DNA of 64,000 nucleotides, from contig NW_004454177.1 of assembly GCF_000283155.1 (NCBI RefSeq), positions 1,248,802-1,312,801 of the forward strand, given 5' to 3'. Position numbers and translations under genes: made by a program. Position 1 is the first letter of the stretch. Every line of letters begins with the position of its first letter. Source of the stretch: Ceratotherium simum simum (lineage: Eukaryota; Chordata; Mammalia; Perissodactyla; Rhinocerotidae). Shown here piece by piece: positions 10,651 to 21,065 of this stretch. The notes beneath the pieces were generated by a model, which was not told the DNA's origin, searched no databases, and saw only the letters and a list, made by a program, of their open reading frames with translations.

Positions 10651-10787
10651 TTTATCATCCCCTCAAAATTACCACGTCTTAAATTAAAGTGATCTTTCCC
10701 CTCCTGACAAGTTAACTTAACTTGACTTCCCTAGTTTGTGAGTAGTACCATCAAAAGATGGCGACGTATAAGGACTTTCAACCTTCT

Positions 10788-10950
10788 GACTTTAAATCCT
10801 GCCTCCATCATTTACTAACCATTGAATAATAAATAATTTATTTACTCTCTCTGAACCTTAGCTTCCTCATTGTAATACGGTATTGTGAGGCTTATTGATG
10901 ATGCTTACAGTGCCTGGAATATACAACGAGTTCAATGAATAGTTGCCATT
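10788..10950 (+). mobile_element. MIR SINE
   Basis: 'AAATCCTGCCTCCATCATTTACT', 'CTCTCTGAACCTTAGCTTCCTC' and 'ACAGTGCCTGGAATATACAAC' are in forward MIR order. Confidence 0.75.
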
Positions 10951-11735
10951 AATCTTAGCATATACAACAATATATTAGATCACTTATGTTTATCTTTGGT
11001 GGCTCTTTTATCTTCCACTCCCTCTCCCACCCAGAATAACCGTTGGATATTTAACCTGTCTAATCTTTCTTCCAAATACCTTCTATGTTTGTTTCACCAC
11101 CGTCATCTCATCTCCCCATTTAATGCAGCAGGTTCTAATCAGTTCCTTTGCTTCAGGTTTGTCTTCCAATGTTTCAGGAGCACCCTGTAGTGGCTCTAAA
11201 ATTCCTACAGAGAAGACATTTAGGGTGGCACTCTTTGGCTCTCCACAGAGTAGGGAGGATAAGAGACTTGTCTTGAAGCTGCATATGCACATCGCTTTAC
11301 AAAATATTGAGGACAATATCAATTGTCCATATTAAAGCATGGGGGTAGGAAGCTTGGTAGAAAGGGATGCTAAAGCTCTCCACCCTTGGCTGGCCCTTGG
11401 GGGCACCTCTGGGCAGAAGCTGCCAATTTGTATTTCCTAAAATATGGTTCTCAATAAGGTCCTTTTTTGCTAAATTTTTTCAATGAGTCTGGAGAAGCTG
11501 CAGAACAAGTTCCAGGATCCTTTGCCTCACGTTCGGGACTCTTCACAATTTTGCTTCAGGCTGACTGTTCCGGGGCATTTTGCTCCAACACCAATTTCTC
11601 ATTTCATTCAATGCCCCCTGAATACACCAAAGCTATTGCTAACTCCATGTCTTTGTCCAGGAGTGCCCCTGCCCCTCACCCCCCCCCACCCCCACAGTGG
11701 TCCTCCCCAGTGCCTCTCATCTAATGAAATTGTAT
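10951..11735. other. Unassigned sequence
   Basis: Includes a C-rich run near 11680 (CCCCCCCACCCCC). Overlapping 85- and 127-codon frames at 11467-11866 have no recognised domain. Confidence 0.4.
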
Positions 11736-12000
11736 TCATCTCCCAAAGCCTGGCTCAAGAATTGTCCTCCCAAGGAACCTTCGCAACTACCCCAGCCTAC
11801 AGTGCTCCTCCTTTCTTGGAATTTCCAGGGTTTCTTACTGTCAGGATAGTTTATTCTGGCACTTAACTACACAACTTTCTTGTACTGTTGTTGAAACATT
11901 TCACATATTGATGTTTTCTCTCCCACTGGACTGAGAGGTCCATTTAGGATAAGGACTGCCACATACCTCTTTGGATCCCCATGGCACCCAGCCCAATCAG
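11736..12000 (+). mobile_element. L2 3' fragment
   Basis: 'CACTGGACTGAGAGGTCCATTT', AAGGACTGCC and 'CATGGCACCCAGCCCAATCAG' resemble the terminal L2 block. Confidence 0.6.
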
Positions 12001-12439
12001 TGTGGGACACAGCGGAGGTAGGCAATGGGCTGCGGAGTTATAAGCCATCCCAGGAGGCACTCTGCTCTTCTGACCCACAAATGCATGACAATGGAAAAGA
12101 GGCTTCGGATTTAGGGACAGTCATTTCCAGGGGCCCAAGGACTCTCCCCAAGGAATTTATGCCAAATATCTACTGGCTGTAAGACTTGGGACCTGGGAAA
12201 ACTGAGTGTTTATGACCCAATCTCAGCCTAGCCAAACCATTTCCTATGCTGGTGACTAACGACTTGGAGCTGAAGGCATCTTGTTACCTTCAGCTTGAGC
12301 AATGTGGATTTAAACACACATCTGTCTTCATGTGCACACCAGCCCTCAAGCAATAAATGGTGTCACCAGGTTCTTGAGAAAGGCCACCAGCGATGGAGGG
12401 TTAGAGACGGTGCTTTAAAACTGCTGCGAAAATATCTCC
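12001..12439. other. Unassigned sequence
   Basis: No repeat or exon recognised. Confidence 0.4.
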
Positions 12440-12570
12440 TGTAGAAAGAAATAAAAAGGAAGAATCTAAGTGAAGAGTATCCAAGAATTCTTTGTACTAT
12501 TTTTGCAACTTTTCTGCAAGGCTGACATTATATCAAAATATTAAATACAATTTTAAAGCAGAAATAATAA
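12440..12570 (+). mobile_element. Old L1 3' end
   Basis: 'TTCTTTGTACTATTTTTGCAACTTTTCTG' and 'ATATCAAAATATTAAATAC' form the well-known end of older L1 families. Confidence 0.7.
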
Positions 12571-12824
12571 AAAGTCACCTTCTCTCTATAGTTTCCCACC
12601 CACCTTCCTCAGCCTTTAAGAATTAACATTTTTTTCAACACATTCACACATGAATTATAGTTGTGAATATTTCTACTTCCCCTATTAGACAAGAAGTACA
12701 AAATGGAAGATGAAAGTAGTAAGAGTCAAAGCAACCTTTTAAATATTTTATAATATAAAAATAATAATATTTTAGAATATTAAATTATAATATTAATAGT
12801 AGAACAGAAGAGTTTTAATATTTT

Positions 12825-13310
12825 GTGATCTGGGGCAAGATATGTAACCTCTTTAGGTTACAGTTTCCACATCTTTAATGTGGAATTAAAAATGCCTATC
12901 CCTTGGCATTGTCATAAGAATTAAATAAAAAAGTAAATATTAAATCATTAATATGATTCCCAGTCCACAGGTGGTGCCATGACACACTAGTTCCAAACAT
13001 TTAAAAAATGTCAATAACCAAGTTCTAGTCACTTTGTGTCCTCACCACCTAAAAAAGCATCTGGCACAGGGTAGATTCGTAATGAATAGTTATTGAGGAA
13101 GGGGGAGGTGAATAAGTGCTAGAATTCTACTACAGCAACTCTACAGCTGACCCCAAAGCCCCAGCAACAGCCCCTGCTTTTGCCATTCCTTCTGAGTGAC
13201 CTTGTGAGAGCCCCATAACCTCTCCAAGCCTCTGCTTTCCTCATCTATGAAATGGGCTGGTTTTCATTACAACCGGAAAGGATTAGCTAATTAGAGAGGG
13301 CTATACAGCT
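12825..13310 (+). mobile_element. MIR / L2-tail / MIR cluster
   Basis: 12825-12960 carries 'GGGGCAAGATATGTAACCTC', a MIR core. 13000-13105 ends like L2 (GCATCTGGCACAGGGTAG...AATAGTTATTGAGG). 13185-13310 carries 'CTTTCCTCATCTATGAAATGGGC', a second MIR. Confidence 0.6.
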
Positions 13311-14149
13311 CCTGGGATCTAAGACCCCTGGGGAGAGGACTGGAAAAACAGAGCAGATGTGTGATCCAGCCGCCTGCTGGGCCTAGAGGGGTTAATTTCA
13401 CTTACAGGAATGGGCTTCTCAGAGCGCTGGCCCCGACTCCCAACACAGGTGCGGGTGAGGTTGAAGGTGAGCGGTTCCTCCTGCCTTAGTGTGGCTGAGA
13501 GAGAAGCCACTGCTCCAGGGACGTCCAGAGGCTGGGGACCAGAGAGTGCACGTCCAAGTTTTCTCAGGGCCAAGGACACGTGTGCACGGCAGGAGTTCCA
13601 GACAGTTGAGACCTGAGCGTGGCCATCACTGCCTTTTCCTTTTCTAGTCCCCTCTCAGAAGGCAGACCCGCAGTGGCAAAGCTCCCCCCACCCACCCACC
13701 CCCCGCACGGCCCCCAGCCCTCCGCAGACCTCCTAGGCTAAGTCCCTGGCGCCCTTGCAAGGAGGGAATTCCATGCCCTCTGCCTTCTTTTCTTTCTAAA
13801 AGGAGTGAGGGTGGTGGTGTATATTTTGGCCAGGGCCACATGCAGTGCGCTTCGCTCCAGGGCTGCATAAAGGACCGGGTTCCACTGAGTTCTGGACCCC
13901 TACACCCTGGGGTGATGGCTAGCTTAGCCCTGCCCGGATCTGAGGGCGGGCTACTGTAAATACTGACCTCAGAAAGAGAGCGAATGCGAAAGGCCAAGGG
14001 AAGGCGAGGCAAAGGGTGGCTGTGGTGCCAAAACAGGCGGCGAAGACAGGAGTGCCACCACCAGACCGGTCGCTTGACTGTCTTAACTGTCACTTCCACG
14101 CTTAATTGTGTGGTGGCTCTGTAGTTTCATGCTGACAAAACCAGACAGA
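13311..14149. other. Unassigned flank of the CpG island
   Basis: No repeats recognised; CpG content rises to the right. An 86-codon minus frame (13319-13579) contains a strong minus-strand donor motif. A 151-codon minus frame (13644-14099) looks non-protein-like. Upstream regulatory sequence or exons of a non-coding transcript are possible. Confidence 0.4.
13400..13405 (-). promoter_or_regulatory. Candidate 5' splice site, minus strand (CCT|GTAAGTG)
   Basis: Reading minus, GTAAGTG matches the donor consensus at every intronic position. An exon would end at 13406. It lies about 0.9 kb from the CpG island, so a minus-strand transcript leaving the island could use it. A single motif can occur by chance. 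Confidence 0.25.
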
Positions 14150-14345
14150 GAGGGCTGAGGAGGAGAAAAGAGGGGAGAGGAGGGAGGAGGTGAGAGAGGT
14201 GAGGCAAGAAGAAGGTAAATAAGAGAGGGAAGGAGAGGGAAGGAGATAGAAGAGGGATAAAGGGCAGATTTGTGAGAGAAATGGAAGCAGAGTGTGTGTG
14301 AGCGAGAAAAAGAGATCAAGAGAGAAGCGGAGAGAAGGACAAAGT
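14150..14345 (+). repeat. Purine-rich tract left of the CpG island
   Basis: About 195 bases, almost all A/G in GAGAGG, GGAAGGAGA and AGAGAAG units. The other strand is a long pyrimidine run. It is matched by a similar tract on the same strand right of the gap. Confidence 0.85.
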
Positions 14346-14836
14346 GAGGACAGACAGAAGACTGAGGCCTCACCCCTCGACCCTTGGCCGAGGTGACGCC
14401 GATGCTCTCCCACATAGAATCAACCCCACACCGAGCACCTCGCGCAACCACCCCGCCCCTGCGCGCCCCGAACCCCCCGCGCGCTCCCTGGGGCCCCGAG
14501 GTGGAGGCGGCCCGGCCGACTCCCTTCTCCGCCGGCCCACGGGCCCCGCTGCTCGCCCCAAACACTGGGAGGGAGGGAGCGAGCCAACGAGCGAGGGAGG
14601 GAGGGAGGGGCTGCCGGTGGGAGGCAACCATGTGGTTCCAGCTCACTCTATTTTTTTTTCCTCTCTCTTTCTTCACTCCTTTTTCTTTCCAAACAGGGAA
14701 AAGTGTTCCACGAAGCGGTAGCGCCTTTCCGCCTCGCCTTTTCCTCTCTGAACCTGGTCCCCGCTCCGGTCCGGGCGCGAGTTGGTGGGGGCGAGCGCCG
14801 GCAGCCCCTCTGCGCCGGGGAGCGCGGGGCGCGGGA
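14346..14836. promoter_or_regulatory. CpG island, probable promoter / first exon, cut by an assembly gap
   Basis: Dense CpG dinucleotides (for example GCGCGCCCCG, CCCCCCGCGCGC, GGGCGCGAG), repeated GAGGGAGGGAGG and high G+C distinguish it from the AT-average window. CpG islands of this type usually mark promoters of broadly expressed or developmental genes. Direction cannot be set: long frames run both ways because stop codons are rare in such DNA. The right edge is lost in the N run. The gene is not recognised. Confidence 0.75.
14640..14696 (+). promoter_or_regulatory. Candidate 3' splice site (pyrimidine tract + CAG)
   Basis: A pyrimidine run of over 45 bases is followed by AAACAG|GG at 14696. 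Downstream, two frames stay open to the gap. It could be a real acceptor or simply a T/C-rich 5' leader. No partner donor can be fixed. Confidence 0.3.
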
Positions 14837-15674
14837 NNNNNNNNNNNNNNNNNNNNNNNNNNNNNNNNNNNNNNNNNNNNNNNNNNNNNNNNNNNNNNNN
14901 NNNNNNNNNNNNNNNNNNNNNNNNNNNNNNNNNNNNNNNNNNNNNNNNNNNNNNNNNNNNNNNNNNNNNNNNNNNNNNNNNNNNNNNNNNNNNNNNNNNN
15001 NNNNNNNNNNNNNNNNNNNNNNNNNNNNNNNNNNNNNNNNNNNNNNNNNNNNNNNNNNNNNNNNNNNNNNNNNNNNNNNNNNNNNNNNNNNNNNNNNNNN
15101 NNNNNNNNNNNNNNNNNNNNNNNNNNNNNNNNNNNNNNNNNNNNNNNNNNNNNNNNNNNNNNNNNNNNNNNNNNNNNNNNNNNNNNNNNNNNNNNNNNNN
15201 NNNNNNNNNNNNNNNNNNNNNNNNNNNNNNNNNNNNNNNNNNNNNNNNNNNNNNNNNNNNNNNNNNNNNNNNNNNNNNNNNNNNNNNNNNNNNNNNNNNN
15301 NNNNNNNNNNNNNNNNNNNNNNNNNNNNNNNNNNNNNNNNNNNNNNNNNNNNNNNNNNNNNNNNNNNNNNNNNNNNNNNNNNNNNNNNNNNNNNNNNNNN
15401 NNNNNNNNNNNNNNNNNNNNNNNNNNNNNNNNNNNNNNNNNNNNNNNNNNNNNNNNNNNNNNNNNNNNNNNNNNNNNNNNNNNNNNNNNNNNNNNNNNNN
15501 NNNNNNNNNNNNNNNNNNNNNNNNNNNNNNNNNNNNNNNNNNNNNNNNNNNNNNNNNNNNNNNNNNNNNNNNNNNNNNNNNNNNNNNNNNNNNNNNNNNN
15601 NNNNNNNNNNNNNNNNNNNNNNNNNNNNNNNNNNNNNNNNNNNNNNNNNNNNNNNNNNNNNNNNNNNNNNNNNN
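14837..15674. other. Assembly gap (838 N)
   Basis: A run of N. Flanking GC-rich and purine-rich sequence suggests a hard-to-sequence island core. Any open frame crossing it is meaningless. Confidence 0.99.
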
Positions 15675-15895
15675 GCAAAGGGCAGAGAACCAGGAGCACC
15701 AGGAAGATGCAAACACACAAAGACTCAGGGAAGGAAGGAGAGGGAAAAGGGAAAGGTTGGGAGAGAGAGAAAAGAGGAGAAAAATTTGAAGCAGAAGAGT
15801 AAGACTGAGGAGATTGAGCAAAGCGAGTGTGAAGAAGACAGAAAAAAACGGAGTGGAAGAGAAGAACCAGAGAGAAAGAGGTTCTGGGACAGAGA
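15675..15895 (+). repeat. Purine-rich tract right of the gap
   Basis: GGAAGGAAGGAGAGGG, GAGAGAGAGAAAAGAGGAG and similar blocks run for about 220 bases. It is less pure than the left tract but on the same strand. Confidence 0.8.
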
Positions 15896-16184
15896 AGAGC
15901 CCTCCGGTGTGTCCCTCTGGCCTCAGAGGCCATAAGGCACAGACTGACTTGGGCTGGAAGCAGGTTTGCAGGACGGGGCAGGACTGTACGCATCAAGGAT
16001 GTATGTGGGCAGGAGACGGCAGGAGGGAGACTGAGAATATCTGAGGCACCAGAGGCAGGGAAGGCAGACGGCAGAGCTGAAGAAAAGTCAGGATATGCAC
16101 CAGGAAAGCGCCGGGTCCACCCAGAGACCAGACCAAAAGTTAGCCAGAGTTCAGGAAGCCAAAGAACTAGCCGGGTGTGGTAGA
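15896..16184. other. Unassigned sequence
   Basis: Right shore of the island, with no recognised exon. Confidence 0.4.
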
Positions 16185-16350
16185 GTGAGTGCTTTCTTGG
16201 ACACCAGGCCTCTGAGGACTAGTCCCAGTTTTGAACTGACTAGCTGGGTGACCTTGGACAACATACTCACTGTCCAGGCTTCAGTTTCCTTAGCTCCAAA
16301 ACAAGAAAACTAGATGGCTCCTAAGTCTCTTCTAGCTCTGACAGCCTAGA
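16185..16350 (+). mobile_element. MIR SINE
   Basis: 'CTAGCTGGGTGACCTTGGACAAC', 'TTCAGTTTCCTTAGCTCC' and CTTCTAGCTCTGAC give a clear forward MIR. Confidence 0.8.
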
Positions 16351-16759
16351 ACACCAGGAGTTTGAGAGGGCCTGACATCTAGAAAAAACCCCAAACAAAA
16401 GTGAAGAGGCACTAGAAAGTCACCCTGACATAGATGTCTAGAGCTCTCTCTCTTTTTTTTTTGAAACCTTACAAACTGACTAGGCCATATGCATGCGTGT
16501 CTAGGGCAGCCTCAGGCCAACAACCACCCAGGTTATAGGAATAGAAGAGATGGACTAGCTAAAACTATTGTTCAAGTAGGGCAGTCGGGAAGCCACTATT
16601 TTCTAAGCTCTTTTAGATACTAGCCAAGTATTGCAATACTACCCCTGTGCACAGCTGGCATATCTGGATGGCACCTTTGTCACCTTTACTGGCCTCTACC
16701 CCTAAACTGCCAATCACCAGATGTTCAGTAGACTCACTTCAGAGCTGCCTTATTAAAAT
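16351..16759. other. Unassigned sequence
   Basis: No recognised element. Confidence 0.4.
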
Positions 16760-17010
16760 CAACTAGAATTCATTAAGTACTTATTATGCTGAGCACATTA
16801 TATGTACTATCTTAACTTATTAATTCTTCACACCAACCCTCTTGGCTACCCACTATTATTATCCCCATTTTACAGATGAAGAAATCAAGGTGTAAAGAGG
16901 TCAGATAACTTGCTCGAGGCCAGAAGCTCATAATTAGCAGAAATGGGCTTCCAATGTAAGTTGGCTGCCTCCAGAGATTGCTCACTAAACCACCAGGTAT
17001 ACAGCCTTCC
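16760..17010 (-). mobile_element. MIR SINE
   Basis: 'TTCATTAAGTACTTATTATGC', 'TATTATCCCCATTTTACAGATG' and 'GAGGCCAGAAGCTCATAATTAG' cover almost a full reversed MIR. Confidence 0.85.
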
Positions 17011-18179
17011 GTCACTACAGAAGGGCTCTTAAAGATGTCCTCTGTAGCAAAGTCGTTTAGTCCTCTTCATCGAGCCTGAGATGTTAGTGTGATCTGCCCT
17101 ACAGGAGGGGCCTGGGGAAGGGAAACAAAACGAAATGGTTTTGAGCACCTGCTCTATATTCAGCAGCGTTTGGGTACAGTTTACAGTGAAAAGTGGAAAT
17201 TGACTTTGGCCCACGTGGCCAGTTGGAATCAGCTGGCCTCGATGACGGCTGTCCTTTTAGTGCATGAGATAGCGGAACTGACCAAGGCAGGGATCAAAAG
17301 ATGTTATTGATTCACTGGCCCTTCTTTACTGTGTAATCATTCCTCTGGTGAGAAAATAACCTGTTGGGTTGATACTCTGTCTTTTCATAGAAGCTCCTTC
17401 TCATGATTTCTTTCTCGGTTCTGTCTTTATAACATCGTCACAAACTAAAGCCATGTAGAAGAGAAAAAGTGGACTACTGACTCAGAATTCTGCACAACTG
17501 GATGTTCATCATTCATACCTACTATTAAGCTGTTGCCACATCTGTGCCTTTGTCAGACAGACTCAGACTCATGACATCCCAGCTCTAAGTTGAATAAACT
17601 GTACAAGTAAGAAGTCACAGGAGATGAACTCTGCTCAGGACAAGGGACAAGGCAGGAGACTTGAGATGAGGCTGGTGAACCAGAGACAGGCATCTGAGGG
17701 GAGCAACACTGAAGGAACCCCTCTATGACTGACACTCTGCAAGGGTCAGAAGCCCTTGGGGGAAGCGCTTCTGTGGGCTGAATTCCCTTGTTTGCACAGT
17801 GGTTTTGAGCTGTGATATGCCCGGGCACTTTTTAGCAAAGCCAGAAAAAAAACTCCAGAGTTGCCTGAATCCTAAAATCATCTACTGTTCCCTTAAAGGA
17901 ACAGTTCCAGGGCTGCTTTTGATCACTGCTGTCATGATTTCTGGCCTCTTTTTTCTAGAGAATGCACAGTATTGAAAGGGAGTCGGGAGGGCTAAGAGTT
18001 CATAGTCTGAACAAGGATAGACCAGTTGACTCCTTGCTTTCTGGACCTGCCAGTGAGTGAAATCAAATGCCCCACCTCGCTGATGTGAAGGAAGAAGTAA
18101 TGCTGTGAGCCCCATGGAGGAGAGAGAAGGGAGACTATGGGCTCCCCAGCCCCAGCCCCTCCTCTGACGCCCCTCCTCC
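17011..18179. other. Unassigned sequence
   Basis: Over 1 kb with only short frames (up to 91 codons). No repeat or motif stands out. Confidence 0.4.
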
Positions 18180-18930
18180 CCTGATGCTCAGGTCCTCCTT
18201 ATTCCACCTGAACTTCTGTAACGGCTGCCACATTGGTCTCCTGCCTGAACTCTCTCTTCCCCATCCTACACACTGCTCTCAGAGTCACCTTGTGAGGCAC
18301 CTGGTATAATGCAAAGAATCTGAATTAGGAATCTGGCAAGCTCTCTGGGCTCTTGTTCTGACTCCCTTGTCTGTAAAATGGGGATGAATTCAAAATTTAT
18401 GTAATTCTGTGATCTTACTCCTTTCTTCCATAAACCTTTAGTAGTCCTCATGGCTTCTAATATTGAGTACAAACACTTCATTCTCATATTAAAAATTTTG
18501 CACAATACCCTCTCCTCCTTGCCCTCAGATAACTCTCCAGGGAGCCTAGATTACTTCCTGTGCCCTGAACGTGCCCCAGGCTTCTTTCTGGCTCTGTGCT
18601 TTTGTTTATGATAATCCCTCCCCTAAAATGCCCTCTTACTCTCTGCCCCTGCAGATCAAAATCTCTTTTGCTTGCCAAGTCTCACCTCAAAAACCACTTC
18701 CTCCATACGCCCGTCCATGATTCTACCAACAGAATATACTCTTTCCTTCCTTCCTTTGAATCTTGGTAGCCTTTCTATTATGCTAGTTTGTGTTATAGTG
18801 ATCTGAATGCTTATCTAATACCCCAATCAGAGTGTAAGCTCCATGCTGACAGGGACAGTGTCTCATTCATCTGTGTACCACTTTCCGTATCTTGCATAAA
18901 CTAAAACTTTGTGAACTATTTGTTATGAGA
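18180..18930 (+). mobile_element. Long L2 copy with a MIR inside (18290-18415)
   Basis: L2 motifs include 'GTGCCCTGAACGTGCCCCAGG', 'CTGGCTCTGTGCTTTTG', 'CAAGTCTCACCTCAAAAACC' and 'GAGTGTAAGCTCCATG...GACAGGGAC'. The block 'CTTGTCTGTAAAATGGGGATG' at 18366-18386 is MIR and interrupts the L2 order, so it was inserted later. Confidence 0.8.
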
Positions 18931-19499
18931 ATTGAACTTTTGAAACATTTGGAACATTTAAGGTCAAGAAAGCTGAAAGATTTGGAGGAGTCTTACTCTT
19001 TGACAGTGGACGACACAATTGTGAGGAGCCCAGTTTTACCTCAGTTTGCCTTTGTGCTTCCTTGTCCGTTAATGCAAATAAGACCAGTACTATTTTTCAA
19101 GAATTATATGTAGAACATTACATGGACAGGGACTAGATAATATATTTGTTATACAAACATATTTTTCTATATCAATTGTGTTATACCAGATTAACAATAG
19201 ACTTGTTCATCGAAACTTCTGCCAGGATGGGGAAGGAACTTTGTTACCCAGGATATAAGTTTGAGGAAGGCTTGATGCATAGTCCATTGGTCCGAAGTAT
19301 AATGACAGGTCTCAGTAGGATTCCATGTCTTTCCCTCATTTTCTCACATTAATGATGATGGTCATAATAACGATACATGCCCAGTAGGCTCATATCTTGT
19401 CTCATCATATTTTTGTCTTGTGCTCAGCTGGGCAGTATACACATGAGTATATTTCATGAATGTACCTAATGATGATGAACTACACAGACATTTTTCAAA
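18931..19499. other. Unassigned AT-rich sequence
   Basis: No recognised element; frames up to 73 codons only. Confidence 0.4.
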
Positions 19500-19850
19500 A
19501 GTAGAGTCAAAGATTGTCAGAACTGAGGACACGCTAAGAGACTATCTAAATAAATGGTTCTCAAATTTTTGAGTACCAGACCTCTCTGAGAATCCGATGA
19601 GAACCATAAATCCACTTCTTAGAAAAAGACACATATACATCAAATTTTGCCTATAACTTCTAGGGGTTCATTGACTTCCTGATACCCTTCCTTGGAACCC
19701 AAGTACATCCTTAATCTAAACCTTCCCCTTCTTTTATGATGAAGGAACCAAAGTTCAGAGAGATTTGGCTAAAGTTAAACAGCTAGTAGAAGGGCCAAGA
19801 CTAGAACCCTAAATCCATGATCTGTCCTGTCACACATTCTTGAAATAGAA
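19500..19850 (-). mobile_element. MIR-class relic split by a hAT-like element (about 19553-19725)
   Basis: 'GTTCAGAGAGATTTGGCTAAAG' and 'TTAAACAGCTAGTAGAAGGGCC' are MIR-like on the right. The middle 'TGGTTCTCAAATTTTTGAGTACC' through 'GGGGTTCATTGACTTCCTG' looks like a MER-type DNA transposon. Confidence 0.5.
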
Positions 19851-20107
19851 AATGTCTCTCCCTCCTTTTCAGCTCATGTAGTTAAGCTCCAAGATCACAG
19901 TTGCTCTTCAGTTAAATGAACTAAATGCTGAATAATTGGCATTGGTTTTTATATTGAGAAATTGCCTGAAAAATAGGGCAGATGTCGTAACATTTCAATT
20001 TAGCCATCGTAACTGGAAATCTGGGAAACTTCTAGAGTGCCTTGTATAATGTCTGATGTGTTCAGGAAAAGGGGACTATACCCAGAGTCCCAAAGATGTA
20101 GGTGTGT

Positions 20108-20265
20108 GCCTACAAGGAATAGAACGGGAAATCAATAGCTCTAGCTCCTTCATAATTTTACTGTGTTATTCTGGACAAGTCATATCACTCTGAGCCTCAG
20201 TTTCTTTCACTATAAATGAGATTATTAGACTAGGGTTATCTCTAATTTTCCTTATACCACTAACA
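20108..20265 (+). mobile_element. MIR SINE
   Basis: 'TGTGTTATTCTGGACAAGTC' and 'TGAGCCTCAGTTTCTTTCACTATAAATGAG' are the forward MIR core. Confidence 0.7.
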
Positions 20266-20679
20266 TTCTCCACTTTTTTTTAATTCTGAGAATTTGCCAG
20301 CTGGTCTAGATGTGGTTGTGATCAGGAACACATGGGTGTTACTATCCTTATCTGATTTTTTTCAGGCACTGCTCACTTATGGCAATTGGTAGCATATGGT
20401 TATAAATGCAGAAGGGCCAACTACCTAATGTGAAGAGAGCAGTAGTGACTCCAGCCTGGAACTCACTGTGGCACTGTTAGCCAGGGGGCATCATTCAAGA
20501 TCAGGGTGGGTGGCCAGAGACCTCTGCCCAGGAAGTTTAGTAACTGAAATACTCACCAAAAGGACCTCATCCTAAGCAGTTACCTACAAAGCAGCCCCAA
20601 GCATGGACACCCAGGATAGACTTCTCTGTAGAGGGTCTATTGTGTGAAACTATTTGCAAGCGTTAAGCATTTTCTTCAA
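20266..20679. other. Unassigned sequence
   Basis: No recognised element. Confidence 0.35.
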
Positions 20680-20750
20680 TTTTTAAAATTAAGGCATAAT
20701 TTACATATAATAAAGTACATCCATTAAGTGGACAGCCTAATGGGTTTCTT
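20680..20750 (+). mobile_element. Short L1 fragment
   Basis: 'AAGGCATAATTTACATATAATAAAG' resembles the conserved 'gagatataattcacataca' block of L1 3' UTRs. Confidence 0.5.
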
Positions 20751-20869
20751 GCATGGATTTGAACTTGTGGTTGGGTTTTGAAATATGAATTGTATATTAT
20801 TAGCTCACTTGTAGTACCCGAGAGAGGATTATATGGGTAGGATTATTATGACAGTATAATTCATTTCTA

Positions 20870-21065
20870 ACATTGTATATGGTTTAGCAGTTTACGAAGT
20901 ATAGTAACATACCTTAGCTCATCCTCAAATCAGACTTTGAGAGTAAATATCATTATTATGCCATTTTATGGATAAAGAAACTGAGGCTTAGAGAAATAAA
21001 GTGTGTTTCTCAAGATTACCCTGTTAGTAAACAGCTGAGCCAGGACACCAACCCAGCACTTTGGA
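20870..21065 (-). mobile_element. MIR SINE
   Basis: 'GCCATTTTATGGATAAAGAAAC', TGAGGCTTAGAGAAATAAAG and 'AACAGCTGAGCCAGGACACC' are in reversed MIR order. Confidence 0.8.

Noticed and set aside
13990..14140. Short inverted motifs near 14070-14125 as a microRNA hairpin
   Set aside because: Resemblance to a miR-196-like string (TAGTTTCATG) is partial, and I could not see a stem of adequate length.
14083..15996. Open frames of 335-637 codons across 14.1-16 kb on both strands
   Set aside because: They exist only because N is read as open. The real flanking parts are low-complexity or CpG-rich and translate to repetitive R/G/P or S/F/L sequence.
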